64,000 nt of DNA from CAWBVG01 sp963792175 (GCA_963792175.1 CAWBVG010000004.1:27665-91664), one strand, 5' to 3'. Numbered from the stretch's first letter, positions 49,457 through 58,373 are shown. The notes: generated from the sequence alone by a model not told the origin. Program-made: numbers and translations.

Positions 49457-49525
49457 GGGGTCAGACCCGGGTCTGACCCCGGGGTGCGATCGGGTGGGCG
49501 AGAGAGGTGTGCAGATTCTGCAACG
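49457..49525. repeat. Palindromic REP-like element, copy 2
   Basis: The 24-base perfect palindrome (GGGGTCAGACCC plus its complement) is followed by GGGGTGCGATCGG, a 15-base variable part, and GTGTGCAGATTCTGCAACG, itself a short stem (GCAGA-T-TCTGC). The same order and total length (69 bases) occur in copy 3. It lies between convergent genes. Confidence 0.88.
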
Positions 49526-49563
49526 GCCCTCACGCTCGCGCCTCACCGAGCAAAACGCGGCCG

Positions 49564-52455
49564 CTACTGTTTTGGCCGCTCGATCAGGACGATGTGCGAG
49601 TTCTCGCGCGAGCGGTCGAAGACGATGTGTTTCCCGTCCGGCGTCAAGTCGAATGCTCCCAAGGTGCCCAGATTGTTGAGGTGCGTGAGCTGACGTTGCT
49701 TGCCGGTGGCGAGCTCGAGGAGCCAGAAGTCAGGCGATTGATTGCTGTTGCGCGGCAAGTAGACCAATCCGCTTCCATTGGGCAAGAAACGCTGGCTGCC
49801 CGAACTGACCTGCACCGGCGGCAGCTCGACAGGCGCGCCATCCGGTCGCACTCCAAGCAGCGGCGCGACCTGGCCCGGGACGAGCGCACCGTCATACACA
49901 ATCAGGTTCCCGTCCGGCGACCACACCGGATTGATCGCTTGACCCGCGACGAGCGGAACAGGCTCACCGCCATCCACGGGGATCTTGAACAACGCCGCAC
50001 CCTGCGGAGTGCTGCCGCCGGTCGCGATCCACGCGCCGTCCGGCGACCAGTCGGCCGTGCCTTGGATGTCGATGGCCTCTGCCAGGCCACGCAAACCGGT
50101 GCCGTCCGCCGACATGATTGCCAGATGCCGTGTTCCTTCTTTTCCGAGCACCACCGCCACGCGCTTCCCGTCGCGTGACACCGCAGGCGGCGCGAACAAC
50201 GGGCCGTCGGTTCCTTTTCGGACTTCGAACGCCTGGCCGTCCTGGAACCGCCATAGCCCATCCCCGGTTCCGCGGGCGGACAGAAAAAACAGCGACGTCC
50301 CACCGAAGCGCGGTGCCAGCGCCCGCTCGGTGGTCACCGGATACCGCTGGACGTCGGCCTCGTCGGATTGACGATCGAGAATCGGCACGCTCCAGAGACT
50401 GACGGTCGGATTGGCGATGGTGGCGACGATACGTTGGCCGTCGCGACTGGCTGCCACGGACGTGTATTTGTCGAGGCCCGAGTTCGCCCGGCGTGTGACC
50501 TTGCTCTCGGTGTCGAGGGCCCACAGCCACGGCCCCGACCCATCCTCCCCGCGCGCCACGTAGAGCAGCGTGCGCGCGTCGATCGGTGCCAGGAACGTCA
50601 CAGCGGTGTGGTGGTGCGTGAGTCGCTCCAGCGATCCGCCCGAGGGTCGGACGCGCGACACGTCCATCTCGTCGGTCCAGTTCAACCCGCGCACGAGCCC
50701 ATGCACGAAGTAGAGCCACTGGTCGTCTTGCGACCAGACCGGATTATGGTTGTGCCGTCCCTCTTCAGGTGTGAGGATCTGCCGCGCGTTTGCCCCTGTG
50801 CGGTCTGCGACAAACAGGGGATCACCGCCGGGGGTGTTCGGGCCAGTCCTTCCTCGAAAATAGACGAGACGCGTGTCGTCGGAAGACCAGGCAGGGCTGG
50901 TGGCGCCCTCGCTCAGGAACGCGCGTGACGTGCCGCCTGTCAGGGGGATCAACATCTTTCGCTCCCTGATGGGGTCGCCCGCGAGACTGAACCAGATCTC
51001 CGCACCGTCACCCGAAAAGCCGAAGGTCCGTAACAAGGGGTGGGGTCCGCCCAATGGCGCGATATTTGTCGTGAGGTTTGTGAAGTCCCCGGTGCCCACT
51101 TGCTTCAACCAGAGGTCGAACTCGCCCGCGTGGTCTGCGACGAAGACCACGAACCGACCGTCCGGTGAGATGTCGGCGGCTCCTTCCGCGCCCTCCCAAT
51201 CCGTGAAGCGCGAGAACTGCGCGTTGGCAAGCGGGTCTTTCGGCGCGGTCATCGGGCGCCGCGCCTCCCGCACGCCGACACCCAGGGCCAGTGTGGCGAC
51301 CGCGATCCACGGCAGCCACCTCGCGCGATTCTTCTCTGGAGCGCGAGACACGTCTCCAGGATCGGGCGCCCACGGCAGCGCTTCACCAATCGCGTCGATC
51401 TCGATTCTCGCGTCCCCGATATCTCGCAGCCGCTGCTTGGCATCTTTCACGAGGCATCGGAGCAAAAGCCGTCTGATGGCTGCGGGTGTCGTCGCCGGCA
51501 GCGCCGACCAATCGGGCTCGCGTTCGAGGATTCTTCCGATCGTGTCGGCTGTGGTTTCACCGTCAAACGGCACGCGCCCGGTCATCATCTCGTAGAGGAC
51601 GCAGCCGAACGCCCAGATGTCGGCGCGCTTGTCGACCGCTTTCCCGCGGGCCTGCTCCGGGCTCATGTAGGCCGCCGTGCCCAGAATCGCGCCTTCCCGC
51701 GTGCCGAGCTTTGCGGGAGCCGACGGTGTCAGATTGGTATCAGGCGTGTCGGCGGTCACCGCCTTGGCGATCCCGAAGTCCAGCACTTTCACCACGCCGT
51801 CCGGCGTGATGTTGACGTTCGCGGGCTTCAAGTCGCGGTGGATGATCCCCTTTTCATGGGCGGCTTCGAGCGCGTCGACGATCTGCCGCGCGATCGTGAG
51901 TGCTTCGGCGATCGGCAAGCCCCCGCGTTCCTTGATCCTGTCTGCAAGCGTGCCCCCCTCCACGAGCTCGAGAATCAGGAAGCGAAGGCCGTCCGACTCC
52001 TCGAGGCCGTAGATCGCGCAGATGTTCGGATGATTCAGCGCCGCGAGCATCCGCGCTTCGCGCTCGAAGCGCGCGAGGCGCGAGGAGTCGCCGGTGACTG
52101 CCGGCGGCAGGATCTTGATCGCCACGTCGCGCCCGAGCTTCGAGTCGCGAGCACGGTAGACCTCGCCCATGCCGCCCGCGCCGAGCAGCGTCTGCAGGTG
52201 ATAGCCGCCGATGGTCCGGCCGGGCATGGCGATCGCGGACGCTTCGCCGAAGACCATCCGCGCTCCTCCCGCAAGCGCCGGCTCGCTGAGAAACCGGTCT
52301 GCGGGCGACGGCTCGTTCAGCAGCGACTCGACGTCGCGGCGGAGCGACTCGTCATCGGGACAGAGAGCGCCGAGAAACGCGACGCGTTCGGCTGACGGCC
52401 GGGTGCGCGCGGCGTGGTACAGCTCCTCGACCCGCTTCCAGCGCTCGGCCGTCAT
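49564..52455 (-). CDS. Ser/Thr protein kinase with TolB/PD40 propeller
   Basis: 963 residues, intact. The N-terminal 70 residues (WKRVEELYHAARTRPSAERVAFL, then DESLRRDVESLL) are the helical region usual in kinases linked to acidobacterial Sig-70 X6 sigma factors. Kinase domain at about 84-350: GAGGMGEVYRA, Lys114, HRDLKPANV with Asp208, DFG at 226-228, TAAYMSPEQARG. A hydrophobic helix near 390 is followed by blades with SPDGRFVVFV, SSDDTRLVYFRG, SPDGAWIATGG and TPDGKHIVFDRS. All catalytic residues are present. It shares a regulatory motif with the nearby sigma-factor region. Confidence 0.92.
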   Translation of the reverse strand: MTAERWKRVEELYHAARTRPSAERVAFLGALCPDDESLRRDVESLLNEPSPADRFLSEPALAGGARMVFGEASAIAMPGRTIGGYHLQTLLGAGGMGEVYRARDSKLGRDVAIKILPPAVTGDSSRLARFEREARMLAALNHPNICAIYGLEESDGLRFLILELVEGGTLADRIKERGGLPIAEALTIARQIVDALEAAHEKGIIHRDLKPANVNITPDGVVKVLDFGIAKAVTADTPDTNLTPSAPAKLGTREGAILGTAAYMSPEQARGKAVDKRADIWAFGCVLYEMMTGRVPFDGETTADTIGRILEREPDWSALPATTPAAIRRLLLRCLVKDAKQRLRDIGDARIEIDAIGEALPWAPDPGDVSRAPEKNRARWLPWIAVATLALGVGVREARRPMTAPKDPLANAQFSRFTDWEGAEGAADISPDGRFVVFVADHAGEFDLWLKQVGTGDFTNLTTNIAPLGGPHPLLRTFGFSGDGAEIWFSLAGDPIRERKMLIPLTGGTSRAFLSEGATSPAWSSDDTRLVYFRGRTGPNTPGGDPLFVADRTGANARQILTPEEGRHNHNPVWSQDDQWLYFVHGLVRGLNWTDEMDVSRVRPSGGSLERLTHHHTAVTFLAPIDARTLLYVARGEDGSGPWLWALDTESKVTRRANSGLDKYTSVAASRDGQRIVATIANPTVSLWSVPILDRQSDEADVQRYPVTTERALAPRFGGTSLFFLSARGTGDGLWRFQDGQAFEVRKGTDGPLFAPPAVSRDGKRVAVVLGKEGTRHLAIMSADGTGLRGLAEAIDIQGTADWSPDGAWIATGGSTPQGAALFKIPVDGGEPVPLVAGQAINPVWSPDGNLIVYDGALVPGQVAPLLGVRPDGAPVELPPVQVSSGSQRFLPNGSGLVYLPRNSNQSPDFWLLELATGKQRQLTHLNNLGTLGAFDLTPDGKHIVFDRSRENSHIVLIERPKQ

Positions 52456-52474
52456 GTGTTGGCCCGGAATGTCG

Positions 52475-52526
52475 CCATTCTAGTCCGCTTTGCGACCGGT
52501 GCCAGTTTTCGCCGCCGGTTTCCGCT
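52475..52526. promoter_or_regulatory. Two-box motif between the kinase and beta-helix genes
   Basis: CCATTCTAG (52475-52483) and GTTTTCGCCGCCGGTTTCCGCT with one or two changes relative to a second copy (52505-52526). The same two boxes, 27-30 bases apart and in the same orientation, lie at 54068-54117. The second box starts 42 bases before the beta-helix ATG, as expected for a promoter. Confidence 0.55.
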
Positions 52527-52546
52527 TCCGAGGGTGGAGGACTGCT

Positions 52547-53464
52547 ATGAAACGCTTCACGCTTGTGTTGGCGGCACTATTTCTATCGCCCGGCGCGTCG
52601 GTGGGACGGGCTGAATCGGGCACGCACACCCTGAACTGTGGTCACGAGAAGACGATCGGACAGGCAATCAAGATGCTCAAGCCCGGAGACACCCTTCTGG
52701 TGACGGGAACGTGCAACGAGAACCTGGTGGTCGGTGAGGAGTTTCACGGCATCACGCTGGACGGCCAGGGACGGGCGGCCATCAACGGTGATTCGAGTGC
52801 AAACGCCGTCTCTGTGACTGGCAACGGAATCACGATACGGGGATTCGTCATCACCGGAGGCGCACCGCAGGCCATCGCGGTCACGGACGGCGGAACCGCC
52901 GTCATTGACGGAAACACGATTCAGTTTGCCGCGAGAAATGGGATCACCGTCTTCCGCGGCAGTTCGGCCAACATCGTCAACAACACTATCCAGAACAACG
53001 GTCTCGCGGGAATCGCGATCCAGTCGACGTCCACCGCTCGCATCGGATGGTCAGGTCCCCCGAACAACAGGGTGAGCGCCCCCAACACCATTCAGAACAA
53101 TGGAGCGGAGGGAGTTCAGGTGTACCGGGGGTCCTCCGCGCAGATCTTCTCGAACACCATCCAGAACAATGCCAGCCATGGCGTCTTCGTGGACCGAAAC
53201 TCCCAGGCCGAGATCGCGGCTTGCACCATCACCGGCAACGCCGGCGATGGCATTCGGGGGATGAGAGGTGCTGGAGTGGACACCGGAACCGATGCGACGG
53301 GCGCGACGCCGCAATTCGACGACAACACCAACACCGGCACGAACGGCGGATACGGCGTCCGATGCGCGGTCGGTGGTTTTGTGGACGGCCGCCTCGGAAC
53401 GCTCACCGGAATCTTGGGAGGTGCGTCGTTCACAGAGAGTTGCGTGAACAGCCTGATGCCGTAG
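52547..53464 (+). CDS. Exported right-handed parallel beta-helix protein
   Basis: A 305-residue protein with a signal peptide (FTLVLAALFLSPGASVGRA). After HTLNCGHEKTIGQAIKMLKPGDTLLVTGTC, the usual cap of pectate-lyase-like proteins, come PbH1 coils of about 23 residues: INGDSSANAVSVTGNG, IDGNTIQFAARNGITVFRG, IVNNTIQNNGLAGIAIQST, IFSNTIQNNASHGVFVDRN. The asparagine ladder is clear. No catalytic lyase residues can be named, so it may be a carbohydrate-binding or structural surface protein. It is divergent from the kinase gene. GGGTGGAGG before the ATG at 52547 supports the start. Confidence 0.85.
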   Translation: MKRFTLVLAALFLSPGASVGRAESGTHTLNCGHEKTIGQAIKMLKPGDTLLVTGTCNENLVVGEEFHGITLDGQGRAAINGDSSANAVSVTGNGITIRGFVITGGAPQAIAVTDGGTAVIDGNTIQFAARNGITVFRGSSANIVNNTIQNNGLAGIAIQSTSTARIGWSGPPNNRVSAPNTIQNNGAEGVQVYRGSSAQIFSNTIQNNASHGVFVDRNSQAEIAACTITGNAGDGIRGMRGAGVDTGTDATGATPQFDDNTNTGTNGGYGVRCAVGGFVDGRLGTLTGILGGASFTESCVNSLMP

Positions 53465-53488
53465 CGTGTGCGGATCGGTCGCGAGAAG

Positions 53489-54004
53489 TCATCGCGGCCG
53501 ATCCGCGCGCATCTCGCGCCGCAGCCACACCTTCGCCAGCTGCCAGTCGCGCATCACCGTTTCGGGAGACACGTCGACGACTGACGCGGTTTCCTCGACG
53601 GTCAACCCACCAAAAAACCGCAGCTCCACGACGCGGCTTTTCCGCTCGTCGAATTTCGACAGCGCCTCCAGCGCATCGTCGAGTGCGACGAAGTCCTGAC
53701 GCGGCTCGTTACTGATGGCGAGCGCCTCGTCGAAAGTGACTTTCGCCGCGGCGCCGCCGCGCTTACCGGCGCGACTGGCACGGGCGTGATCGACCAGGAT
53801 GCGACGCATGACGCGGGCGGCCACCGAGAGAAAATGCACACGGTCGTGCCACGCGACGCCTTTCGCATCGATCAGGCGGAGGTACGCCTCGTTGACTAGC
53901 GCGGTGGCCTGAAGGCTGTGGCCCCGCCTCTCGCCGGCCATGCACCGCCGCGCGATTTGATGGAGTTCCCGCTGAACCAGCGGAATCAGTCGCTCGAGGG
54001 CCAC
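53489..54004 (-). CDS. ECF-type RNA polymerase sigma factor (acidobacterial Sig-70 X6 type)
   Basis: 171 residues from the GTG at 54004. Region 2: LQATALVNEAYLRLID and VHFLSVAARVMRRILVDHARA; region 4: ALSKFDERKSRVVELRFFGGLTVEETASVVDVSPETVMRDWQLAKVWLRREM, clear sigma-70 helix-turn-helix. The missing start is visible upstream in a shifted frame: removing one base near 54059 would begin the gene at ATG 54071 with MGNSENAARVTELLLKWGQGD, which is the normal opening of this family. Sigma factors of this type usually sit beside a Ser/Thr kinase, as here. It ends 24 bases from the convergent end of the beta-helix gene. Confidence 0.85.
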   Translation of the reverse strand: MALERLIPLVQRELHQIARRCMAGERRGHSLQATALVNEAYLRLIDAKGVAWHDRVHFLSVAARVMRRILVDHARASRAGKRGGAAAKVTFDEALAISNEPRQDFVALDDALEALSKFDERKSRVVELRFFGGLTVEETASVVDVSPETVMRDWQLAKVWLRREMRADRPR

Positions 54005-54067
54005 CTCGTCGCCCTGCCCCCATTTGAGAAGGAGCTCGGTGACTCTCGCCGCGTTTTCAGGAATTCC

Positions 54068-54117
54068 CCATTCTAGGCTTTTTCACCATTTGACGTTTTT
54101 CGCGGCTGGTTTCCGCT
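54068..54117. promoter_or_regulatory. Two-box motif between the sigma-factor and lipoprotein genes
   Basis: CCATTCTAG (54068-54076) and GTTTTTCGCGGCTGGTTTCCGCT-like box (54095-54117), matching 52475-52526. The second box begins 44 bases before the lipoprotein ATG. If the sigma factor starts at 54071, the first box overlaps its start codon. Confidence 0.55.
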
Positions 54118-54138
54118 CTAGAGACAGAGGGAACATCA

Positions 54139-54735
54139 ATGACCAGCAGACCGGGATGCGCGACGGCACGACCGCGGCTCGAATCGATCCGCTTGGCGGC
54201 TCCACTCATCGTCTGCACGCTGCTCATTGCGTGCTCGTCCGCGACATCTCCCACAAAGCTCGAGGCCCCGCCGGGCGCTTATCGCTCTGTCTTTGCAGCT
54301 CTAAAGGGGGAAACAGGTTTCGCTGGCATCAGTGTCACCCCGAAAGCCATTCCGGAGGGCACATTCACCGCGGACATCAGCATTCGCCTCATGGGTCTGA
54401 AGGCGAATACGACGTACTTGGTGCAGCGGGCACAGGAAGGAGTCGGCGGCCGCCCGCTCGGTGGGGATGGGATTTGCCAGCGCTCCCTCAGCCTCTTTCC
54501 GTGGTCGTCGAGCGATGCAGCCGCCCTGTCGTTCCAAACAGTGCCGCTTCCCAATACAGGTCCGCTCATCAGCGTGACGACGGCCGCGAACGGCGATGGG
54601 TCTCTCGATTTTGAGTTCCGCACACTCATGATCCTGGCGGGAACGACGAACGATGTGATGTACAGGCTGGTCGACGACGACGTCGCCCCAACGACCGAAT
54701 TACGGAGCGCCTGCATGACGATCACGGCTAAGTAG
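54139..54735 (+). CDS. Putative lipoprotein of unknown function
   Basis: A 198-residue protein. A basic start leads to a hydrophobic segment ending LLIACSS, a lipobox with the acylated cysteine near residue 32. The mature part is beta-rich (FTADISIRLMGLKANTTYLV, ISVTTAANGDGSLDFEFRT) and resembles a single Ig-like or CHRD-like domain, with cysteines near 112 and 193. No family is recognised. It is divergent from the sigma-factor gene, 67 bases from its likely start, and shares the upstream motif with the beta-helix gene. Confidence 0.72.
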   Translation: MTSRPGCATARPRLESIRLAAPLIVCTLLIACSSATSPTKLEAPPGAYRSVFAALKGETGFAGISVTPKAIPEGTFTADISIRLMGLKANTTYLVQRAQEGVGGRPLGGDGICQRSLSLFPWSSSDAAALSFQTVPLPNTGPLISVTTAANGDGSLDFEFRTLMILAGTTNDVMYRLVDDDVAPTTELRSACMTITAK

Positions 54736-54756
54736 CGCCCGTTAAGAGGGGTCACC

Positions 54757-54825
54757 GGGGTCAGAGCCGGGTCTGACCCCGGGATGCGATTGGACGCGCT
54801 CGAGACGTGTGCAGATTCTGCAACG
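54757..54825. repeat. Palindromic REP-like element, copy 3
   Basis: As copy 2, with one mismatch in the palindrome (GGGGTCAGAGCC) and GGGATGCGATTGG after it; it ends with the identical GTGTGCAGATTCTGCAACG. It lies between convergent genes (ends 54735 and 54869). Confidence 0.88.
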
Positions 54826-54868
54826 TTCTCGGCTCAGTAGCCGCGGGCGCGAGCCTGAAAGGCTCGCG

Positions 54869-57307
54869 CTACTCAGCTTGGAGACACACCGCCGGATCGG
54901 TCCGCGCGGCACGCACCGCCGGCAGGACGCACGCCGCGACTGCAATCACCGCGAGCAGCAGCGGCGACACCAGCAGCGCGACCGGATCCAGCGGCTCGAC
55001 GCCGAAGAGCAGCGACTGCATCAGACGCCCTGTCACCACGGCGCCGGCGAATCCCGTCACACCTCCAGCCGCCACGACCGGAAGCACGCCCGCGATGACG
55101 CTGCCAGCGACGCCTCCCGGCGTCGCGCCGAGCACGAGGCGCACGCCGATCTCCCGCGATTGCTCGATCACGGCGTGCGCCATCATCGCGTAGAGACCCG
55201 TCACGGCGATGACCAGCGTCAGGATCGCAAAGGCGCCGAACAACGCCAGATTGGCGTGCCAGCGCGCTTCGTGCCGGGAGACGACGTCCTCCATCGCCTC
55301 GATGGACACGACGCCGTCGCCGTTCAGGGCGCGAAGCCGCTGACGGATGAGCGGCGCCACCGCCTCGGACGACACAGCCGTGCGAACGACCAGCGTCTCG
55401 ATGCGATCGGGCGATTGCGCGAACGGCACGTAGACGTCGAAGGCGGGCGCCGTAATCTCGCGATTGCGGGCGTCGCCGACGACGCCGACGACGGTCCACC
55501 ACACTGGCCCGGGCGGGCGCGCCGGGTTGAGCGCAGTCACCTGCAGCCGCTTGCCGATCGCCGGCATGCCGGGCCAGGCGCGCGCGGCAAACCCCTCGCT
55601 GACCGCCACCACCGCTTCGGTGGTCGCGCGATCGCCGTCGGTGAAAAAGCGCCCCTGCCGGAGCCGGCCGCGGATCGTCGTCAGGTACTCGGGCGTCGTC
55701 GTCTCGATGTTGACGAACGGATTGTGGCCGGCAGCGTCCAGCGACTGACCTTCGAGCCTGACGGGCGAGTCGCTGCCGATCGACCCGAGCAGCGGCCGGT
55801 TCGACACGCCCGCGGCGGCCGCTATCCCGGGAATCGCCGCCAGCTCCGCGATCGCCCGCTCGGTCAGCGTCCGCATGTCGCGATCGGTCGCGGTCGAGGA
55901 TGGCGGCGACAGTGTGACCGCGAGCAATTGCCGAGCCTCGAAGCCCAAATCGAGGCGCGCCAGCGAGACGACGCTGCGCAGCATGAGACCGGCTGCGGTC
56001 AGCAACACGACGGCGGCCGCCAACTCACCCACGATCAGCGCGCGGCGTAGCGGCTGTCGCAACCCACTGGCGACAATCGTGTGACCGCTGCGACGCAAAG
56101 TCGCCTCGAGATCGCGGCCGCTCTGAAACGCCGGCGCGATCCAGCTGAGGACCGCCGCCGCGACACCGATGGCGGCGGTGAACAGAAGCGTGTCGAGGTT
56201 GACGGCGGCGTCGCCGAGCCGCGGCAGTCCGTCGGGCATCCACGCGCGCACCATCGGAACACAGGCGAGCGCGGCGAGTGCGGCGGCAACTGTCGCCGCG
56301 AGTGCCAGCAGCAGCGACTCGTAGAACGCCTGCCGCATCAGCGCCCATCGCGACGCGCCGAGCGCCATTCGCACGGCAATCTCGTGGCGCCGACCGGCCG
56401 AGCGCGCGAGCAGGAGGCCGGCCACGTTGGCGCACGCCGCGAGCAGCAGCACCGACACCGCGCCGATGAGCATCCACATGCCCGGCCGCGCCGATCCGAG
56501 GATGTCGTCAACCAGCGGCGTCACCCGAGCTTCGACACGCCGCCCGCGCGGGCCGGCGCGCGACGCCCGATCGATCACGCGATTCAGGTCCGTGCGGGCG
56601 GCCGCGAGCGTGGCCTGCGGCTTGAGTCGCCCGATGGCGAAGAGGACGCCAACCTCGCTGTCCTCGAGCTTGTCGAACATGGCGTTGGGCGGGACCGCCG
56701 CCAGATCGGCGACGACAGGCGTCCACGCTTCCGCGCCGGCCGGATAGCGAAAATCGGGCGGCATCACGCCGACGACCGTGAAGGCACCCTCGGTTGACGC
56801 GAGGATCTGACCGACCACTCGAGGGTTGCCGCCGAACTGGCGCTGCCAGAAACCATAGCCGAGGATCAGCGTCCGCGCGGCGCCGCGCCGATCGTCGGAT
56901 CGATCGAACGTTCGTCCGAGGTAGGGTTTCGCGCCGACGATCTCGAAGAAATTGGCCGAGACCGAGCGGTGCGGAATCGCCGCCAGACCATCGCGCAACC
57001 GCAGATGCAGCGTCCAGTTCGTCGAGCCGATGACCCCGAGATCGGCGAACGTCTCGAGGTTGGCGCGCCAGTCGAGATAGGCGCGGTAGGAGATTTCCGA
57101 GCGCGGCTCGCTGGCGTCTTCGCCGGCGATGACGAGACGCTGCTGATCGACGAACGGGAACGGACGGAAGAGCACCGCGTCAGCGATCGAGAACAGCGTG
57201 GCGTTCGCGCCGATCCCGAGGCCGAGGATCACAACAACGGTGGCCGTGAAGGCCGGTGTCCGCCAGAGCGACCGCGCCGCGAGTCGCAGCCCCCACATGC
57301 GGGGCAT
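54869..57307 (-). CDS. MacB/FtsX-like duplicated ABC permease (ADOP type)
   Basis: 812 residues, with four membrane segments in each half. The start RLAARSLWRTPAFTATVVVIL and GIGANATLFSIADAVLFRP is the classical first helix; a periplasmic core domain follows (residues 45-270), then an FtsX triple helix, a second core domain and a last FtsX block (REIGVRLVLGATPGG). There is no ATPase domain and none adjacent, the definition of acidobacterial duplicated orphan permeases. Substrate unknown; the partner ATPase must be encoded elsewhere. ATG at 57307 or 57298. Confidence 0.9.
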   Translation of the reverse strand: MPRMWGLRLAARSLWRTPAFTATVVVILGLGIGANATLFSIADAVLFRPFPFVDQQRLVIAGEDASEPRSEISYRAYLDWRANLETFADLGVIGSTNWTLHLRLRDGLAAIPHRSVSANFFEIVGAKPYLGRTFDRSDDRRGAARTLILGYGFWQRQFGGNPRVVGQILASTEGAFTVVGVMPPDFRYPAGAEAWTPVVADLAAVPPNAMFDKLEDSEVGVLFAIGRLKPQATLAAARTDLNRVIDRASRAGPRGRRVEARVTPLVDDILGSARPGMWMLIGAVSVLLLAACANVAGLLLARSAGRRHEIAVRMALGASRWALMRQAFYESLLLALAATVAAALAALACVPMVRAWMPDGLPRLGDAAVNLDTLLFTAAIGVAAAVLSWIAPAFQSGRDLEATLRRSGHTIVASGLRQPLRRALIVGELAAAVVLLTAAGLMLRSVVSLARLDLGFEARQLLAVTLSPPSSTATDRDMRTLTERAIAELAAIPGIAAAAGVSNRPLLGSIGSDSPVRLEGQSLDAAGHNPFVNIETTTPEYLTTIRGRLRQGRFFTDGDRATTEAVVAVSEGFAARAWPGMPAIGKRLQVTALNPARPPGPVWWTVVGVVGDARNREITAPAFDVYVPFAQSPDRIETLVVRTAVSSEAVAPLIRQRLRALNGDGVVSIEAMEDVVSRHEARWHANLALFGAFAILTLVIAVTGLYAMMAHAVIEQSREIGVRLVLGATPGGVAGSVIAGVLPVVAAGGVTGFAGAVVTGRLMQSLLFGVEPLDPVALLVSPLLLAVIAVAACVLPAVRAARTDPAVCLQAE

Positions 57308-57327
57308 TGTAGTCGGCGCACCGGAAC

Positions 57328-57440
57328 AGAGATCAAGAGATCTTGATAACAGGAGATGAGAAGATCAGGAGTTTCTTTTTTGAAGACGAATGAAAACAAG
57401 AACCTCCTGATCTCCATCCCTGACCTCCTGTAAGAGATCT
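57328..57440. repeat. Opposed word arrays (ACAGGAGAT, GATCAGGAG / CTCCTGATC)
   Basis: AAGAGATCTTGATAACAGGAG and GAAGATCAGGAG face CCTCCTGATCTCC and CCTCCTGTAAGAGATCT across an A/T-rich middle. It is AT-rich and can fold over about 40 bases per arm with interruptions. It lies between the ADOP gene and the hydrolase gene on the minus strand. Confidence 0.8.
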
Positions 57441-58183
57441 CAGTGGCCGCGCAGAAATGCGATCGCGGCCTCGGCGAACGGCGCGGCCTGCGGCCCGAAG
57501 ATCGGTCCGTGCCCGCCGTTGGGCACGACCCAGAGCGCAGATCCGGGAATCGATCGGTAGATCTCCAGCGCGAGTTCGACCGGATAGAGTGGATCGCGGT
57601 CGCCGTGCACGATCAGCGTTCGCGCGGTGATCGTTCCCAGCAGCGGCGGCGTGAACGCCATGTCGTCGTGGGAATCCTTGAGGCCGCGCATCTGCTCGAA
57701 CAGCATCCGAATCTGATCGTCGCCATGCACATGACGCTGCCGATGCGTCGCCCACTCGGCGTCCGAGAACGAGTCGACGCTGAGCTGCGCCATCGCGGCT
57801 CGCGCCGGCGCCGGGAAGTAGGGAGTTGCGCTGACCAGGACCATCGCCTCCAGTCGGTCCGGCTGCTCGGTCGCCATGTGCAGCAGCGTCTTGGCGCCGG
57901 CGCTCAGGCCGATGGCTTTCGTGCGCTCGACGCCGATGCGATCGAGCAGCGCGAACATGTCCTTCGCGCACTGCCGGAGCGTGAACGCGCCGGAGGGGTT
58001 CGTCGAGCGTCCGTGCCCGCGAAGGTCGGGCACGATGGCGCGGAACCCGCCGGGGTCTCCGGACGTGAACACCAGCTGCCAGTCGGCGCCGATGCCGGTG
58101 CCGCCGTGCAGCAGGAGCAAGGGATCCCCCGCTCCGCGATCCTCGTAGTGCAGCCGGAATCCGTTGACGTCAACATCAGCCAT
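57440..58183 (-). CDS. Alpha/beta-hydrolase
   Basis: A 247-residue soluble hydrolase. PLLLLHGGTG (oxyanion loop), VPDLRGHGRS, GLSAGA with Ser94, HGDRDPLYPVE with the acid and NGGHGPIF with the histidine make a full triad. The sequence is of the proline-iminopeptidase/haloperoxidase-like branch; the substrate is unknown. Start ATG at 58183. The 3' end overlaps the repeat array by one base. Confidence 0.86.
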   Translation of the reverse strand: MADVDVNGFRLHYEDRGAGDPLLLLHGGTGIGADWQLVFTSGDPGGFRAIVPDLRGHGRSTNPSGAFTLRQCAKDMFALLDRIGVERTKAIGLSAGAKTLLHMATEQPDRLEAMVLVSATPYFPAPARAAMAQLSVDSFSDAEWATHRQRHVHGDDQIRMLFEQMRGLKDSHDDMAFTPPLLGTITARTLIVHGDRDPLYPVELALEIYRSIPGSALWVVPNGGHGPIFGPQAAPFAEAAIAFLRGH

Positions 58184-58256
58184 GCGCGCAGGATAGACTG
58201 AGGCGCGCTTGCTGATCCAAGCGAGTGATATGATCGAGAAGCGGCCTCAAACACAA

Positions 58257-58358
58257 ACAGTCTTCAGTTCCCAGTCGTCTGTCATCAGTCGTAAGTATCC
58301 AGTCGTCAGTCGCAGTCGTCAGTCACAGTCTTCAGTCCTCCAGTCATCAGTCGCAGCC
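58257..58358. repeat. Word array (CAGTCGT, about period 7)
   Basis: About twelve copies of CAGTCGT/CAGTCGC/CAGTCAT/CAGTCTT. The reverse-complement array (GACTGAC) is at 58815-58930, so a 450-base segment containing the four-helix-bundle gene is enclosed by inverted arrays. Confidence 0.85.
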
Positions 58359-58373
58359 TTCACGCAACCGGAG

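Noticed and set aside
49457..49525. Integron attC site or phage attachment site
   Set aside because: The palindrome lacks the attC core sites, no integrase or tRNA is near, and copies lie only at convergent gene ends.
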